DNA from: Lachnospiraceae bacterium
Lineage (GTDB): Bacteria; Bacillota; Clostridia; Lachnospirales; Lachnospiraceae
NCBI GenBank assembly: GCA_024698345.1
Contig: JAILRH010000255.1
Location: 1 to 64,000 of the forward strand
DNA length: 64,000 bases
Reading direction: 5' to 3'
In this document: piece after piece, positions 17,378 through 25,852 of the stretch
How the letters are laid out: every line of letters starts with the position of its first letter
How positions within the stretch are numbered: position 1 is the first letter of the stretch
Position numbers and translations under genes: made by a program
Notes under the pieces: generated by a model
Seen by the model: only the letters and a program-made list of their open reading frames with translations
The model's database searches: none
What the model was told of the DNA's origin: nothing

Positions 17378-18679
17378 ATGGAACTTGCAATAGGAATTAT
17401 AAATCTAATAGTAACGGTGACTGTCATATTTAGTATGGCAGCACTGCTATTTAGAGGAAGAGAAGAATTGTCGGTAAAGATGTGTATGGCCTGCCAGGGG
17501 ATGGCGGCTATATGGTCCAGCTCTCAGATTTTTGTGGCAATGTCACAGAATGGCAGACAGTTATCATTTTGTTACGCATACGGCAACATAGGTGTGTGCT
17601 TAATCGGGTTATTCTGGCTGTGGTTCGCAATACTTTATTGCGGAAGAAAATTGAGCGGTATCTTAATGGCAGCAACTCTTATTTCGCCAATATTTCATTA
17701 TATAGTGATGTTGACAAATCCGCTTCATCATCTCTATTATGCTGAATTTACCAGGACAAAGATTACGCATGGGTTATTGTTTTATAGTAATTTTGCAATA
17801 ATATATGTATATGTGTTAATTGGTGCAGTACTTCTTTTTAAAGGCGTGAGTATCAGAAATATGAGAGAGGAGAGCCTTGCTCAAAAGAACAAAGCACAAG
17901 TACTTATTGTTCTTGCAGTGCTGATACCTACAATGTTCAGCATGGTAAATATACTGTTTGGGGACAGACTTCGCTATGATACTAACTCTATAGGATTTGG
18001 TATCTCAATGGCTCTTGTTCTTCTTGCAACATTCAAGTATCAGTTCATGGATTTGAAGAGGGAACTTATAATTACGAATGAAAAGTTGTTGCTTGAGACA
18101 GAGAGAAACAGAATAGCGCAGCAGGTTCATGATACAGCAGGACACACGCTCACAATGATTCAGTCGTATATGAAACTTGCGGAAGTATCTGTCAAAAACG
18201 GCAAAAACGACGAGGCACAGGAATATTTATCAGAGGCAAGAGTACTTACAGGAAATGGAATAAAGGAACTTAGAGAGTCAATTAATATGCTCAGACAGGG
18301 CGAAAACTGCGAATTGGTTACTAAAGGTGTTATGCAACTTGCAAATCAGGTGAAAGAGATGGAAGTTGAAGTAACTGTAAAAGGTGAGGATTCTGAAAAA
18401 TATTCCCATCTTTCAAAGACGATGTATGATACAATTAGAGAACTGATAACTAATGCCCTAAAGTATTCAGGCGCATCAAAAATGGAGATTGTGCTAAAGT
18501 TTAAACCGAACAGTCTTGAAGTAACAATTGCGGACAACGGCGTGGGTTGCGAAAAGATATCTGAGAATAATGGAATCAAAGGAATCAGAGAACGAATTGA
18601 GAAAGAAAAGGGAAAAGTCAGATTTATGACTGCAAAAGGACAGGGATTTTTGACCAGAATTGAAATTCCGATTAAATAG
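17378..18679 (+). CDS. Sensor histidine kinase, 7TM-HisKA_3 type
   Basis: Residues 1-220 hold seven hydrophobic helices resembling the N-terminal 7TM module of histidine kinases (NPLHHLYY between helices 4 and 5 is typical). Residues ~238-310 are a HisKA_3 dimerisation domain with the phospho-acceptor His251 in QQVHDTAGHTLT. The C-terminal ATPase domain has an N box (IRELITNALKYSGAS) and a G1 box (DNGVGCEKI) and a second glycine box (NGIKGIRERIE). It would phosphorylate the NarL-type regulator whose gene starts 17 nt after its stop. ATG 17378 follows AGAGGTTGG. The signal sensed cannot be read from the sequence. Its place just upstream of the surface-fibre locus makes it a candidate regulator of that locus, which is inference. 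Confidence 0.93.
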   Translation: MELAIGIINLIVTVTVIFSMAALLFRGREELSVKMCMACQGMAAIWSSSQIFVAMSQNGRQLSFCYAYGNIGVCLIGLFWLWFAILYCGRKLSGILMAATLISPIFHYIVMLTNPLHHLYYAEFTRTKITHGLLFYSNFAIIYVYVLIGAVLLFKGVSIRNMREESLAQKNKAQVLIVLAVLIPTMFSMVNILFGDRLRYDTNSIGFGISMALVLLATFKYQFMDLKRELIITNEKLLLETERNRIAQQVHDTAGHTLTMIQSYMKLAEVSVKNGKNDEAQEYLSEARVLTGNGIKELRESINMLRQGENCELVTKGVMQLANQVKEMEVEVTVKGEDSEKYSHLSKTMYDTIRELITNALKYSGASKMEIVLKFKPNSLEVTIADNGVGCEKISENNGIKGIRERIEKEKGKVRFMTAKGQGFLTRIEIPIK

Positions 18680-18696
18680 TTGATTGTGAGGCACGT

Positions 18697-19350
18697 ATGA
18701 AAAAAATAAAAGTAATAATTGCAGATGACATCAAAATATTAAGACAGGGATTGAAAGCCATTCTTGAGCAGGATGAGGAGATAGAGGTGGTTTCCCTTGC
18801 AGAAAACGGAAAGCAGGCTTTCGACATGGCAAAAGTATATGAGCCTGACATAGTACTCATGGACATGAGGATGCCTGATTATGACGGGGCCTACGGAATT
18901 GCGGCTATAAAGGAAAAGTGTCCTAATACGAAAGCACTGGTGCTTACGACTTTTGATGACAAAGAGACAATAGACAAAGCTATAAAAAGCGGTGCGGACG
19001 GATATATTCTCAAAGAGATGGAAGACGAGAAAATAATAGCCGGAATCAAGAGTGTGTACAATGGAATAAATGTTTTTGGCGAGAGTGTATATAAGGTTAT
19101 GCTCAGTGGATATGAGCAAAGTAAGAAAAACAATAGTTTTGCAGGAGATGATAAGATTTCAGATCTGACAGAGCGTGAACTTGACGTAGTAAAGTTGGTG
19201 GCTCAGGGTTATGACAATAAGGAAATAGCAGCAGAATTATTTTTAAGTGACGGAACAGTAAGGAATATAATTTCAAAAGTTTTGGAAAAGTTACAATTAA
19301 AAGACAGAACACAGTTGGCGGTATTTGCGGTCAAGAATGGGTTAGACTAG
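18697..19350 (+). CDS. NarL/LuxR-family response regulator
   Basis: A 217-residue regulator. The receiver domain (residues 1-~120) has the acidic pair Asp10/Asp11, phospho-acceptor Asp56 in LMDMRMPDYDG, Thr84 and Lys106. The C-terminal GerE helix-turn-helix (~150-212) reads LTERELDVVKLVAQGYDNKEIAAELFLSDGTVRN. Phosphorylated by the adjacent kinase, it would dimerise and bind promoter DNA. The start ATG follows GAGGC. A consensus promoter for the next gene begins 25 nt after its stop. Confidence 0.95.
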   Translation: MKKIKVIIADDIKILRQGLKAILEQDEEIEVVSLAENGKQAFDMAKVYEPDIVLMDMRMPDYDGAYGIAAIKEKCPNTKALVLTTFDDKETIDKAIKSGADGYILKEMEDEKIIAGIKSVYNGINVFGESVYKVMLSGYEQSKKNNSFAGDDKISDLTERELDVVKLVAQGYDNKEIAAELFLSDGTVRNIISKVLEKLQLKDRTQLAVFAVKNGLD

Positions 19351-19374
19351 ACCTTGTGCAAAATGCCATTTTTC

Positions 19375-19403
19375 TTGACATATTTGACCTAAAAACTTAT
19401 AAT
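19375..19403 (+). promoter_or_regulatory. Consensus promoter of EAL/SipW locus
   Basis: TTGACA (19375-19380), 17-bp spacer, TATAAT (19398-19403): both hexamers perfect. It is flanked by an inverted pair AAATGCCAT (19362-19370) and ATGGCATTT (19440-19448), which could bring a regulator to both sides. No terminator is visible between this promoter and 27456, so it may transcribe the whole EAL-SipW-AAA segment. Confidence 0.8.
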
Positions 19404-19479
19404 TTTATATAAGAATAACTGTCGGAATATGCTATTTTTATGGCATTTATTTTCAAAAGAAAAACAAGAGAGATAAAGT

Positions 19480-20241
19480 ATGGAAAATGAAATTAGGGAG
19501 ACTAAAGTTGGAGGATTGAGAGCTGTTGAGGTTCTTTATCGAGGCATTCGAGGATTTGAATCAGGCGACATTACTTTTCTCCAATCTAAGACAAAATTGA
19601 ATACACCGGATCTTGGCACCCTGATGCCGGAGAATTACCGCAAGGTAGCAGAACTCAGCAATCAGTGTGTATCTTTATTTGAACTTGAGTTGGCTCAAGT
19701 TTTGGAATCGGTCAAAAACCTCCAAAAGAGAGATTATTATTTTAGATGGATGTCTGTATATATGCCTTTGAAGTATCTTGAGATGAGAGGCGTGCAGCAC
19801 ACTATTGTAAAGGTTCTTGAGGAGGCGGAGATAGACACTAACAAGATATGTTTTGAACTGACGCCGGATATATTGGTGGAAGGCAATCAGTTGCACAGCA
19901 GGAATATTGAGAATCTTCGGAACAGAGGATTTCACTTTATGATTACGGAGTTTGGCGGAGCTAACTCGCCGCTTATGAGACTTGCGCATTTTCCTGTTGA
20001 TTATGTTCAGCTTAGCAGGGCAATCATTGGCTACCTGAAGGATGATGACAGATCGCTCTCTGCGGTTAGTTCCATGGTTGAGTTCGCACAGGGACTTGGA
20101 GCAGAATCCATTGCAGATGGGGTTTCAACTGTGGAGCAGGCGGAGAAACTATATCAGGCACAATGCCTGTATGGTACGGGGCCTCTCATAGGCAAGTTTG
20201 TGGGCGAGAGATACCTCAGAAAGAAGAACAGTGATGAATAA
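19480..20241 (+). CDS. Degenerate EAL-domain protein, probably inactive
   Basis: A 253-residue stand-alone EAL fold. The parts can be aligned to active c-di-GMP phosphodiesterases, but key residues are replaced: the EAL motif is VEVLYRG (residues ~16-22), LEITES-type FELTPDI (~125), the DDFG metal motif is TEFG (~154) and the AEGVE motif is ADGVS (~212). Loss of the acidic pair that binds metal makes hydrolysis unlikely. Such proteins often act as c-di-GMP sensors or as plain protein-protein modules. It is the first gene after a consensus promoter and 76 nt ahead of the camelysin-like gene, so it may tune the surface locus that follows. No membrane segment. The ribosome binding site (AGAGAGATAAAG) is modest. 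Confidence 0.8.
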   Translation: MENEIRETKVGGLRAVEVLYRGIRGFESGDITFLQSKTKLNTPDLGTLMPENYRKVAELSNQCVSLFELELAQVLESVKNLQKRDYYFRWMSVYMPLKYLEMRGVQHTIVKVLEEAEIDTNKICFELTPDILVEGNQLHSRNIENLRNRGFHFMITEFGGANSPLMRLAHFPVDYVQLSRAIIGYLKDDDRSLSAVSSMVEFAQGLGAESIADGVSTVEQAEKLYQAQCLYGTGPLIGKFVGERYLRKKNSDE

Positions 20242-20316
20242 TTTCAAATTATTCTTGAATGGCGTCAAAATGGAAAAAAAGGGATATATGGAAAACAGAA
20301 AAGGGGCGATGATATC

Positions 20317-21030
20317 TTGGCAGAGAATACAAAAAATGTTGTAGAATTGCGAAGAACTGTTAAGGAAGTCAAAAGACATGTTCTTATATCGAGGATGTTG
20401 GCGCTTTTGGTAGGATTGTTAGTAGCGATACTTGCGGTTGCGTATGCGATATCGTACTTCTATGATAAGTTTGGCAGTTTTACGGTAAAGGTTAACAAAT
20501 ATGACATGGCAAAGCAGGGCTTGTGCTTGTCAGAAACTCCGGATTATGACAAATCCATATCGCAGCTTAATGCGAATATAGTTTACGATATGACCAATAT
20601 TAGTGGCGAGGATTTGCCGGATAATCTCGATAAGATAAATGGTAGCCACAATGGAAATAATTACATAGCATACACATTTTATCTTATAAATTCGGGAAGC
20701 GACACATTAACTTATGATGGGCAGTTGGTTATTCAGAATGTCACAAAGAATGTGGACGACGCAGTTAGAGTTACAGTATATCAGAATGGCGAGAAAGTGG
20801 TTTACGGCAAGACAAAGTCCAATGGTCAGGGCATGGAGAGTGATTGCGACAAAGAGTTCTTATCTTCCAATATTGTAATGAAAGATAGAAGAAAAGATTT
20901 CAAACCAAAGGACAGAGACAAGTATACTGTAGTTATATGGTTAGAGGGTAATGATCCTGACTGTATTGATGCTATAATCGGAGGAACCATTAAGTTTCAG
21001 ATGCAGTTCAATATAGTTGAGGCAACCTAA
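20317..21030 (+). CDS. Camelysin-like membrane protein
   Basis: TTG start at 20317, 9 nt after AAGGGG; a nearby ATG is out of frame. Residues ~24-50 form one membrane helix. The rest is a beta-rich domain outside the cell, ending in YTVVIWLEGNDPDC, GGTIKFQMQFNI. The same WLEG-x-D-x-x-C pattern followed by a G-T-x-x-F strand closes the TasA/camelysin-like subunit at 27774, so the two probably share a fold. The helix lacks the Ala-Trp-Phe box of the SipW substrates, so it may stay membrane-bound. It ends about 90 nt before sipW 1. I suggest an anchor or base component of a camelysin-type structure; family assignment is by this motif only. Confidence 0.6.
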   Translation: MAENTKNVVELRRTVKEVKRHVLISRMLALLVGLLVAILAVAYAISYFYDKFGSFTVKVNKYDMAKQGLCLSETPDYDKSISQLNANIVYDMTNISGEDLPDNLDKINGSHNGNNYIAYTFYLINSGSDTLTYDGQLVIQNVTKNVDDAVRVTVYQNGEKVVYGKTKSNGQGMESDCDKEFLSSNIVMKDRRKDFKPKDRDKYTVVIWLEGNDPDCIDAIIGGTIKFQMQFNIVEAT

Positions 21031-21034
21031 TTCA

Positions 21035-21106
21035 GCAGATTATTATTACGAAGCAGATTATTATTACGAAACAGAATATTATTACGAAGCAGATTATTAT
21101 TACGAA
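21035..21106 (+). repeat. 18-bp tandem repeat before sipW 1
   Basis: Four head-to-tail copies of GCAGATTATTATTACGAA or a close variant (third copy begins ACAGAATATT). They fill the gap between the stop at 21030 and the ribosome binding site of the signal peptidase gene. In the peptidase frame they read as Asp/Glu-Tyr-Tyr-Tyr-Glu units. Confidence 0.9.
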
Positions 21107-21121
21107 AAGGAAACAAAGATT

Positions 21122-21901
21122 ATGAAAAAAGTATTAAAAGTAGCAGCAGATGTATTAGCTTGGGTATTATTGATTTTGGCATTTATTATTACATTGACAG
21201 TTCTTACTTCCACAAAGAATGAAGGAGTTGCGAGACTGTTTGGTTACACACCGATGAGTGTACAGTCAGACTCAATGAAGCCGACATTCAACAAAGGGGA
21301 CCTTATTATAGTTCATAAGATAGATAATCTTTACGATTTGAAGGAAAATGATGTTATTACTTTCTATACAATCGTAGGGAAACAGAGAATTATCAACACC
21401 CATAGAATTGTCAAAATTGAAGAAAAGGATAATACGAGAAGTTTTATTACACGAGGTGATAACAATCCGGTGGATGACGAACTACCTGTTGAGGCGGTTG
21501 ATATTATAGGACAGTGGACAGGAAAGAGTTTTGGAAAAATAGGCGTTGCACTTGACTTTGTTCAGACTCAGAAAGGTTTCTTTATCTGTATTATTATTCC
21601 TATAGCGATTATCTTCCTGTTTGAATTATACAAGTTCATTACTACTCTTGTTGAGATAAAGAGTGGAGATATTTCAGAGGAAGACGAAGAAGCAATTAAG
21701 CAGAAAGCTATTGAAGAATATCTCGCTAAACAGAAGAAAGAAGAAGAGGAAAAAGCAGCGGCTGAGGCAGCGGCTGAGACGGCAGCAAAGGCAGCAGCAG
21801 AGGCTGAGGCAGCTGCAAAAGCGGCAGAGGAAGATCCGGCTGAGGATATTTTAGATACTGTAGTTGAGACGGCAGAAGATGCAGAGGTAACAGAGCAGTA
21901 A
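21122..21901 (+). CDS. SipW-type (ER-like) signal peptidase 1
   Basis: The start is ATG 21122, 8 to 9 nt after AAAGGAAA; the frame is open back to 21017 but only through a tandem repeat. The protein has 259 residues: a membrane helix (~9-30), the catalytic domain with Ser51 in VQSDSMKPTFNKGD and His94 in NTHRIV, and RGDNNPVDD. Serine with histidine instead of lysine marks the ER-type/SipW branch of family S26, which cleaves TasA-type substrates. A second helix (~162-185) leads to a ~75-residue cytoplasmic tail rich in Lys, Glu and Ala, with AIEEYLAKQ. The catalytic face is outside. Substrates are probably the Ala-Trp-box proteins downstream. The long charged tail is unusual and has a counterpart in peptidase 2. 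Confidence 0.92.
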   Translation: MKKVLKVAADVLAWVLLILAFIITLTVLTSTKNEGVARLFGYTPMSVQSDSMKPTFNKGDLIIVHKIDNLYDLKENDVITFYTIVGKQRIINTHRIVKIEEKDNTRSFITRGDNNPVDDELPVEAVDIIGQWTGKSFGKIGVALDFVQTQKGFFICIIIPIAIIFLFELYKFITTLVEIKSGDISEEDEEAIKQKAIEEYLAKQKKEEEEKAAAEAAAETAAKAAAEAEAAAKAAEEDPAEDILDTVVETAEDAEVTEQ

Positions 21902-22003
21902 TAAAAAGTTATCGAATTACTAACCGACATTACAGAAAATGAAGAAACATGGAAACAATTGAGTATTGCTGGATAAGCATGATGAAAAGCAAGGGGTGAC
22001 TGT

Positions 22004-23566
22004 ATGGACGGATTTTTGAGATGGTTTTTTGAATTTATCTCAGAGATGCTTCAGGGATATGCCACTATATTCAGAGGTGTAGGTGAAGGAATTCTCAAGA
22101 TATTCAACGTAAAAAAATATATAGACATTTTTAAGTCATATTCCGAGAAGTTTACTACGGCCGAGTGGATTCTTGCCATTTTAGCTATAGTTTTGGTTAT
22201 TGCGGTGTATTTCATAATTGCATTGCTGATTGTAATGGGAATTAGAAAGTATATCAGATTCAGACATTCCATAGTCAGTAATGAAGATCTGTTAGAGGAG
22301 ATTACGGTTCTCCAGAAACAGGTTATAAAGATGGTAAAGGAAAAAGACGAAATCATGGCAATGAAAGTTGCACAGATTGGCGGAGGATCAGGATCGGCAT
22401 TAAGTCTTTCACAGACAGACTTTGAAAATGAAGATGCCGAGAATATTCAGCAGGCAGCCGGTGAAGAAGGTATCATTATCACATCGACAAGACGTTTTTC
22501 CAAACTCTTTGAAGTGGATATGTTCTACAAAGATTACACACCACCTGAATATGACAACGAAATCACTCTTGAAGGAATTTGCGAGAGATTCAGACTATTT
22601 GCATGTTCAAGAATGCATCTCTACTATGATATAAAGACAATTAGATTGTTTGTGGCAGGCATGGCTTCTACAAAGCTTATTATCCTTCAGGGTATTTCCG
22701 GAACAGGTAAAACATCCCTCCCATATTCATTCGGAAAGTTTTTACAGGTAGATACAACTATTGCGTCTGTTCAGCCATCATGGCGTGACAGAACAGAACT
22801 TTTTGGTTACTTCAATGAATTTACAAAGAACTTCAACGAGACAGAAGTTCTTAGAAGAATATATGAAGCCAGTTACAATGACAATGTTAACTTAATCCTT
22901 CTCGATGAGATGAATATCGCGAGAATTGAGTACTATTTTGCAGAGATGCTTTCTATTCTTGAAATGCCGAATGCAGATGAGTGGGAGCTTGACATTGTAC
23001 CTAATGTGTGGAGTTCGGATCCTGTAAATCTGGATCATGGAAAACTCAGGATACCTCAGAATATCTGGTATATTGGAACAGCTAATAACGATGATTCCAC
23101 ATATGCTATTTCTGATAAGGTATATGACCGTGCGCAACCTATCAATCTTGATGCGAAGGGCGTTGAGTTTGAAGCGGAAGACACAGAACCACTTTCGCTT
23201 AGCTTTGAACACTTAAACGCTATGTTCAATGAAGCGTTTGAAAAATATCCGGTTTCGGAAGAAAACCTTAAGAAGATACATCAGCTTGACCTTTGGGTAA
23301 TTGACAAGTTGCGTGTGGCTTTTGGTAACCGTATTATTAAACAGATGAATATGTTTGTTCCTGTTTATGTAGCATGTGGAGGAGATGAACTGGATGGAAT
23401 AGATTACGTTCTTGCAACAAAGATATTCCGTAAGTTTGAGTCACTCAACTTAGCTATGCTTAGGGATGAACTTAAGGAACTTGTGGTATATATGAACAAG
23501 TCCTTCGGAAAAAACAGAATGGCAGAGTCCATTGCATATCTTGAGAGATTGCAGAAACTATTTTAA
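22004..23566 (+). CDS. Membrane-anchored McrB-like AAA+ ATPase
   Basis: ATG 22004 follows AAGGGGTGAC. Residues ~54-82 form a strong membrane helix; residues ~90-125 a short coiled coil. The AAA+ core has Walker A GISGTGKTS (230-238), Walker B LILLDEMN (297-304), sensor-1 TANND (359-363) and a likely arginine finger at Arg377. The stretch DEMNIARIEYYFAEMLSILE is typical of the McrB branch, which drives nucleases in McrBC-type restriction. Here there is no McrC gene, the ATPase carries a membrane anchor, and the partner next door is a coiled-coil protein. With signal peptidases on both sides, the ATPase may power assembly or remodelling at the membrane rather than DNA cutting. ATP rather than GTP use cannot be told by eye. 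Confidence 0.88.
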   Translation: MDGFLRWFFEFISEMLQGYATIFRGVGEGILKIFNVKKYIDIFKSYSEKFTTAEWILAILAIVLVIAVYFIIALLIVMGIRKYIRFRHSIVSNEDLLEEITVLQKQVIKMVKEKDEIMAMKVAQIGGGSGSALSLSQTDFENEDAENIQQAAGEEGIIITSTRRFSKLFEVDMFYKDYTPPEYDNEITLEGICERFRLFACSRMHLYYDIKTIRLFVAGMASTKLIILQGISGTGKTSLPYSFGKFLQVDTTIASVQPSWRDRTELFGYFNEFTKNFNETEVLRRIYEASYNDNVNLILLDEMNIARIEYYFAEMLSILEMPNADEWELDIVPNVWSSDPVNLDHGKLRIPQNIWYIGTANNDDSTYAISDKVYDRAQPINLDAKGVEFEAEDTEPLSLSFEHLNAMFNEAFEKYPVSEENLKKIHQLDLWVIDKLRVAFGNRIIKQMNMFVPVYVACGGDELDGIDYVLATKIFRKFESLNLAMLRDELKELVVYMNKSFGKNRMAESIAYLERLQKLF

Positions 23567-23602
23567 CATACTTGCACAACTTAGAAAGGGAAGGAAGAGC
23601 TA

Positions 23603-25852
23603 TTGAACGAGAAGTATGGAGAGTGGTATCAGCAGTTGCAGGATGCTCTTGGAAACATGCAGGATAATGATTACTATGACGATATGAACAAACTTGTAGA
23701 CTCAGGAAACATCAGTGTCTCCATGAATCGAAAACTGATGGAGAAGAGTATTGATGTATCCTGGGTTGAAGCAATAGAAAATGGACTTGTTCATGTTGAC
23801 AATGTAGTCAGAAATCCCAGCAGAACAATAGTTGACGTTGAAGAAGTTGTTCCGATAGCACTGTCTAGGAAGATTACAGTAGAATCCATAAAGCATTTGG
23901 CCCAGCATACGGATTTGATTCAGAGCGTAGATGAAAAAAGAGGGACAATAACGCCTTCTAAGATTCTAAATATTCACAAAGAAGAAAGTCTGGCGACTTA
24001 TGAGAATCGATTTGTGAATACTCTTATAGACAGATTGTACATCTTTATTATGCTTAGATACGAGAAACTATCTCAGGTAGAAAAGGATGAGGAAGTCTTC
24101 GAGATGGAGATGGATAACGAGATAAATGACCAGAGTGGTCATGTATATAACGTCAAGATATCCATTGATTCCAAGAAAAATCTTGAGTCCACTAATGAGA
24201 GTGGATATACCATTTGGCAAAGGGTTGAAAAATTGAAAAAGACCTTGGAAGGTTACAAGGGTTCAGAACTTTGTACTACTCTGGGGAATAACTTTGTCCA
24301 GCCACCCATTATGCGTACAAACGCCATAATGAAGAATGTGGATTTGAAAGCATGTCTTTCTTTGTGGCAGTATATCTTAAGTTATGATAAAGCGGGTTAT
24401 GAAATAAATGTTGAGGATACAGCACTAAATCCGGACAAAGCTTATCTTCAGGATGTGGGTCAGATGATGGCTTGCAATCTTATGCTTTTTAGAACTTATA
24501 CTGAAGGTGATAAGGAAGAAGCAGAGTTTGTTCCTATTGGAAAGAAGAACTATGGTGGGTTCAAGCCTAAGGTAATCAAAAGGTATAAGTCTGAACTTTT
24601 GTCAGGTTCTTATGATTTGCATACAGACGGAGCTGTGGGATATATTGAAGCGGAAGGTATGAATGCGTTTATCAATAAGGATTTGCCGGAAGATTCGGAT
24701 GAGATATTTGTTCAGATAGACAAGGCAATAGCCATTGAGCGTAATTACATCGCAGAAGCAGAGAAGAAGCGAATGGAAGAATTGGCGCTCAAGGAAGAAA
24801 TAGAAAAGAGAAGACAGGAGCGAATTCAGAGACTCGAGGAAAAGAGACGAATCGAGGAAGCAAAGAGAGAGGAACGAGAAAGAATTCGTCGTGAGCGAGA
24901 AGAAGAAAAGAAACGTGTTCAGGAAATGCTTGAGAGAAGACGTGCTGAGATTGAGGCAGAAGAGAGAGAAAGAGCAAGACTTGAGGCAGAGCGTAAGGCG
25001 AAAGAAGAGGAGGAAAGACGACAGGCTGAAGAAGCTGCAAGAGAGGCAGCTGAGAGAGCCAGAATCGAAGAAGAAAAGAAGAGTATCCGAAGTGAGTTTG
25101 GTGAGGCAGAAGGTGTCGACACTAATATATTAGATAGCAAGAAAGAGCAGAGAGACAAAGTTAATGCTTCGGGAATGGTTACAGCTGATGATATAGAGGA
25201 AGCTGAAGAAAAACTCAAGGAAGATGCAGAACTTAACGGTGAACTTCCGAAAGAAGTAATGGAAGATCCTAGAGAAGTTGCAGTTAGAATCAAACTTGAA
25301 CAGCAGAAGCTTGAGAAAGAAAGAAAAGAAAAAGAAAGAGCACAGAGACTGAAAGCAGAGCGAAACAGACTCGAAGCTAAGCCTTTCAGGGAAATATACA
25401 AAATGTATACCTACAACCCGATATATGCAATTCCAAGATTCTTCATCTGGTTGTTATATGTATTATTTGGATATATTCCTAAAGATACTGAAAATCCTGA
25501 TCAAAGGCGTATACTTGCGCATAGAGAAGAAGTCGCAAGACAGGAAGAGTACGAGAGAGGCGAGAGAGAAAAATACGAGGTATACTACAAGAAATACTCT
25601 ACTGCTTTTCCGTATAATGTTGTCAGATATTTTAATGACTTGAAGTTCAAACGCAAGAGAGCAAAGGCTAACAAGGGAAAACCAAAGCCTGTATTCACCC
25701 CGCCTAACAGAACTCCGCAGGAACAGAAAACTATTGACATGGAAATGAAGAGACTTTACAAGACGTACCATGTTGGTGTTGTAGAGAGTACAAGACGTCT
25801 TATTAAGAAGATAAAAGGAAAAGAGGACGATTTGCAGGACAATGCAGCATAA
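23603..25852 (+). CDS. DUF2357-like coiled-coil protein, ATPase partner
   Basis: TTG start at 23603 after AAGGAAGAG. The N-terminal ~300 residues, with SLATYENRFVNTLIDRLY, resemble DUF2357, a domain found beside McrB-type ATPases. I see no PD-(D/E)xK nuclease motif. Residues ~386-494 are a continuous Glu/Arg/Lys coiled coil, and a second one covers ~530-592. Residues ~605-625 (IPRFFIWLLYVLFGYIP) are hydrophobic and could touch the membrane, followed by a basic C-terminal region. The total of 749 residues is large for this family. It starts 37 nt after the ATPase gene and its 3' end overlaps sipW 2 by 11 nt, so the three are translated together. A scaffold or lever worked by the ATPase is a reasonable guess; direct evidence is limited to gene order. 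Confidence 0.7.
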   Translation: MNEKYGEWYQQLQDALGNMQDNDYYDDMNKLVDSGNISVSMNRKLMEKSIDVSWVEAIENGLVHVDNVVRNPSRTIVDVEEVVPIALSRKITVESIKHLAQHTDLIQSVDEKRGTITPSKILNIHKEESLATYENRFVNTLIDRLYIFIMLRYEKLSQVEKDEEVFEMEMDNEINDQSGHVYNVKISIDSKKNLESTNESGYTIWQRVEKLKKTLEGYKGSELCTTLGNNFVQPPIMRTNAIMKNVDLKACLSLWQYILSYDKAGYEINVEDTALNPDKAYLQDVGQMMACNLMLFRTYTEGDKEEAEFVPIGKKNYGGFKPKVIKRYKSELLSGSYDLHTDGAVGYIEAEGMNAFINKDLPEDSDEIFVQIDKAIAIERNYIAEAEKKRMEELALKEEIEKRRQERIQRLEEKRRIEEAKREERERIRREREEEKKRVQEMLERRRAEIEAEERERARLEAERKAKEEEERRQAEEAAREAAERARIEEEKKSIRSEFGEAEGVDTNILDSKKEQRDKVNASGMVTADDIEEAEEKLKEDAELNGELPKEVMEDPREVAVRIKLEQQKLEKERKEKERAQRLKAERNRLEAKPFREIYKMYTYNPIYAIPRFFIWLLYVLFGYIPKDTENPDQRRILAHREEVARQEEYERGEREKYEVYYKKYSTAFPYNVVRYFNDLKFKRKRAKANKGKPKPVFTPPNRTPQEQKTIDMEMKRLYKTYHVGVVESTRRLIKKIKGKEDDLQDNAA

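Noticed and set aside
21017..21121. N-terminal extension of SipW 1 through the tandem repeat
   Set aside because: It would need a TTG start inside the previous gene without a ribosome binding site, while ATG 21122 has a good one and gives a normal signal peptidase N-terminus.
22004..25852. McrBC-type restriction or other anti-phage system
   Set aside because: The ATPase signature fits, but there is no McrC, methyltransferase or visible nuclease motif, the ATPase is membrane-anchored, and both sides are signal peptidase genes. Kept only as an alternative.
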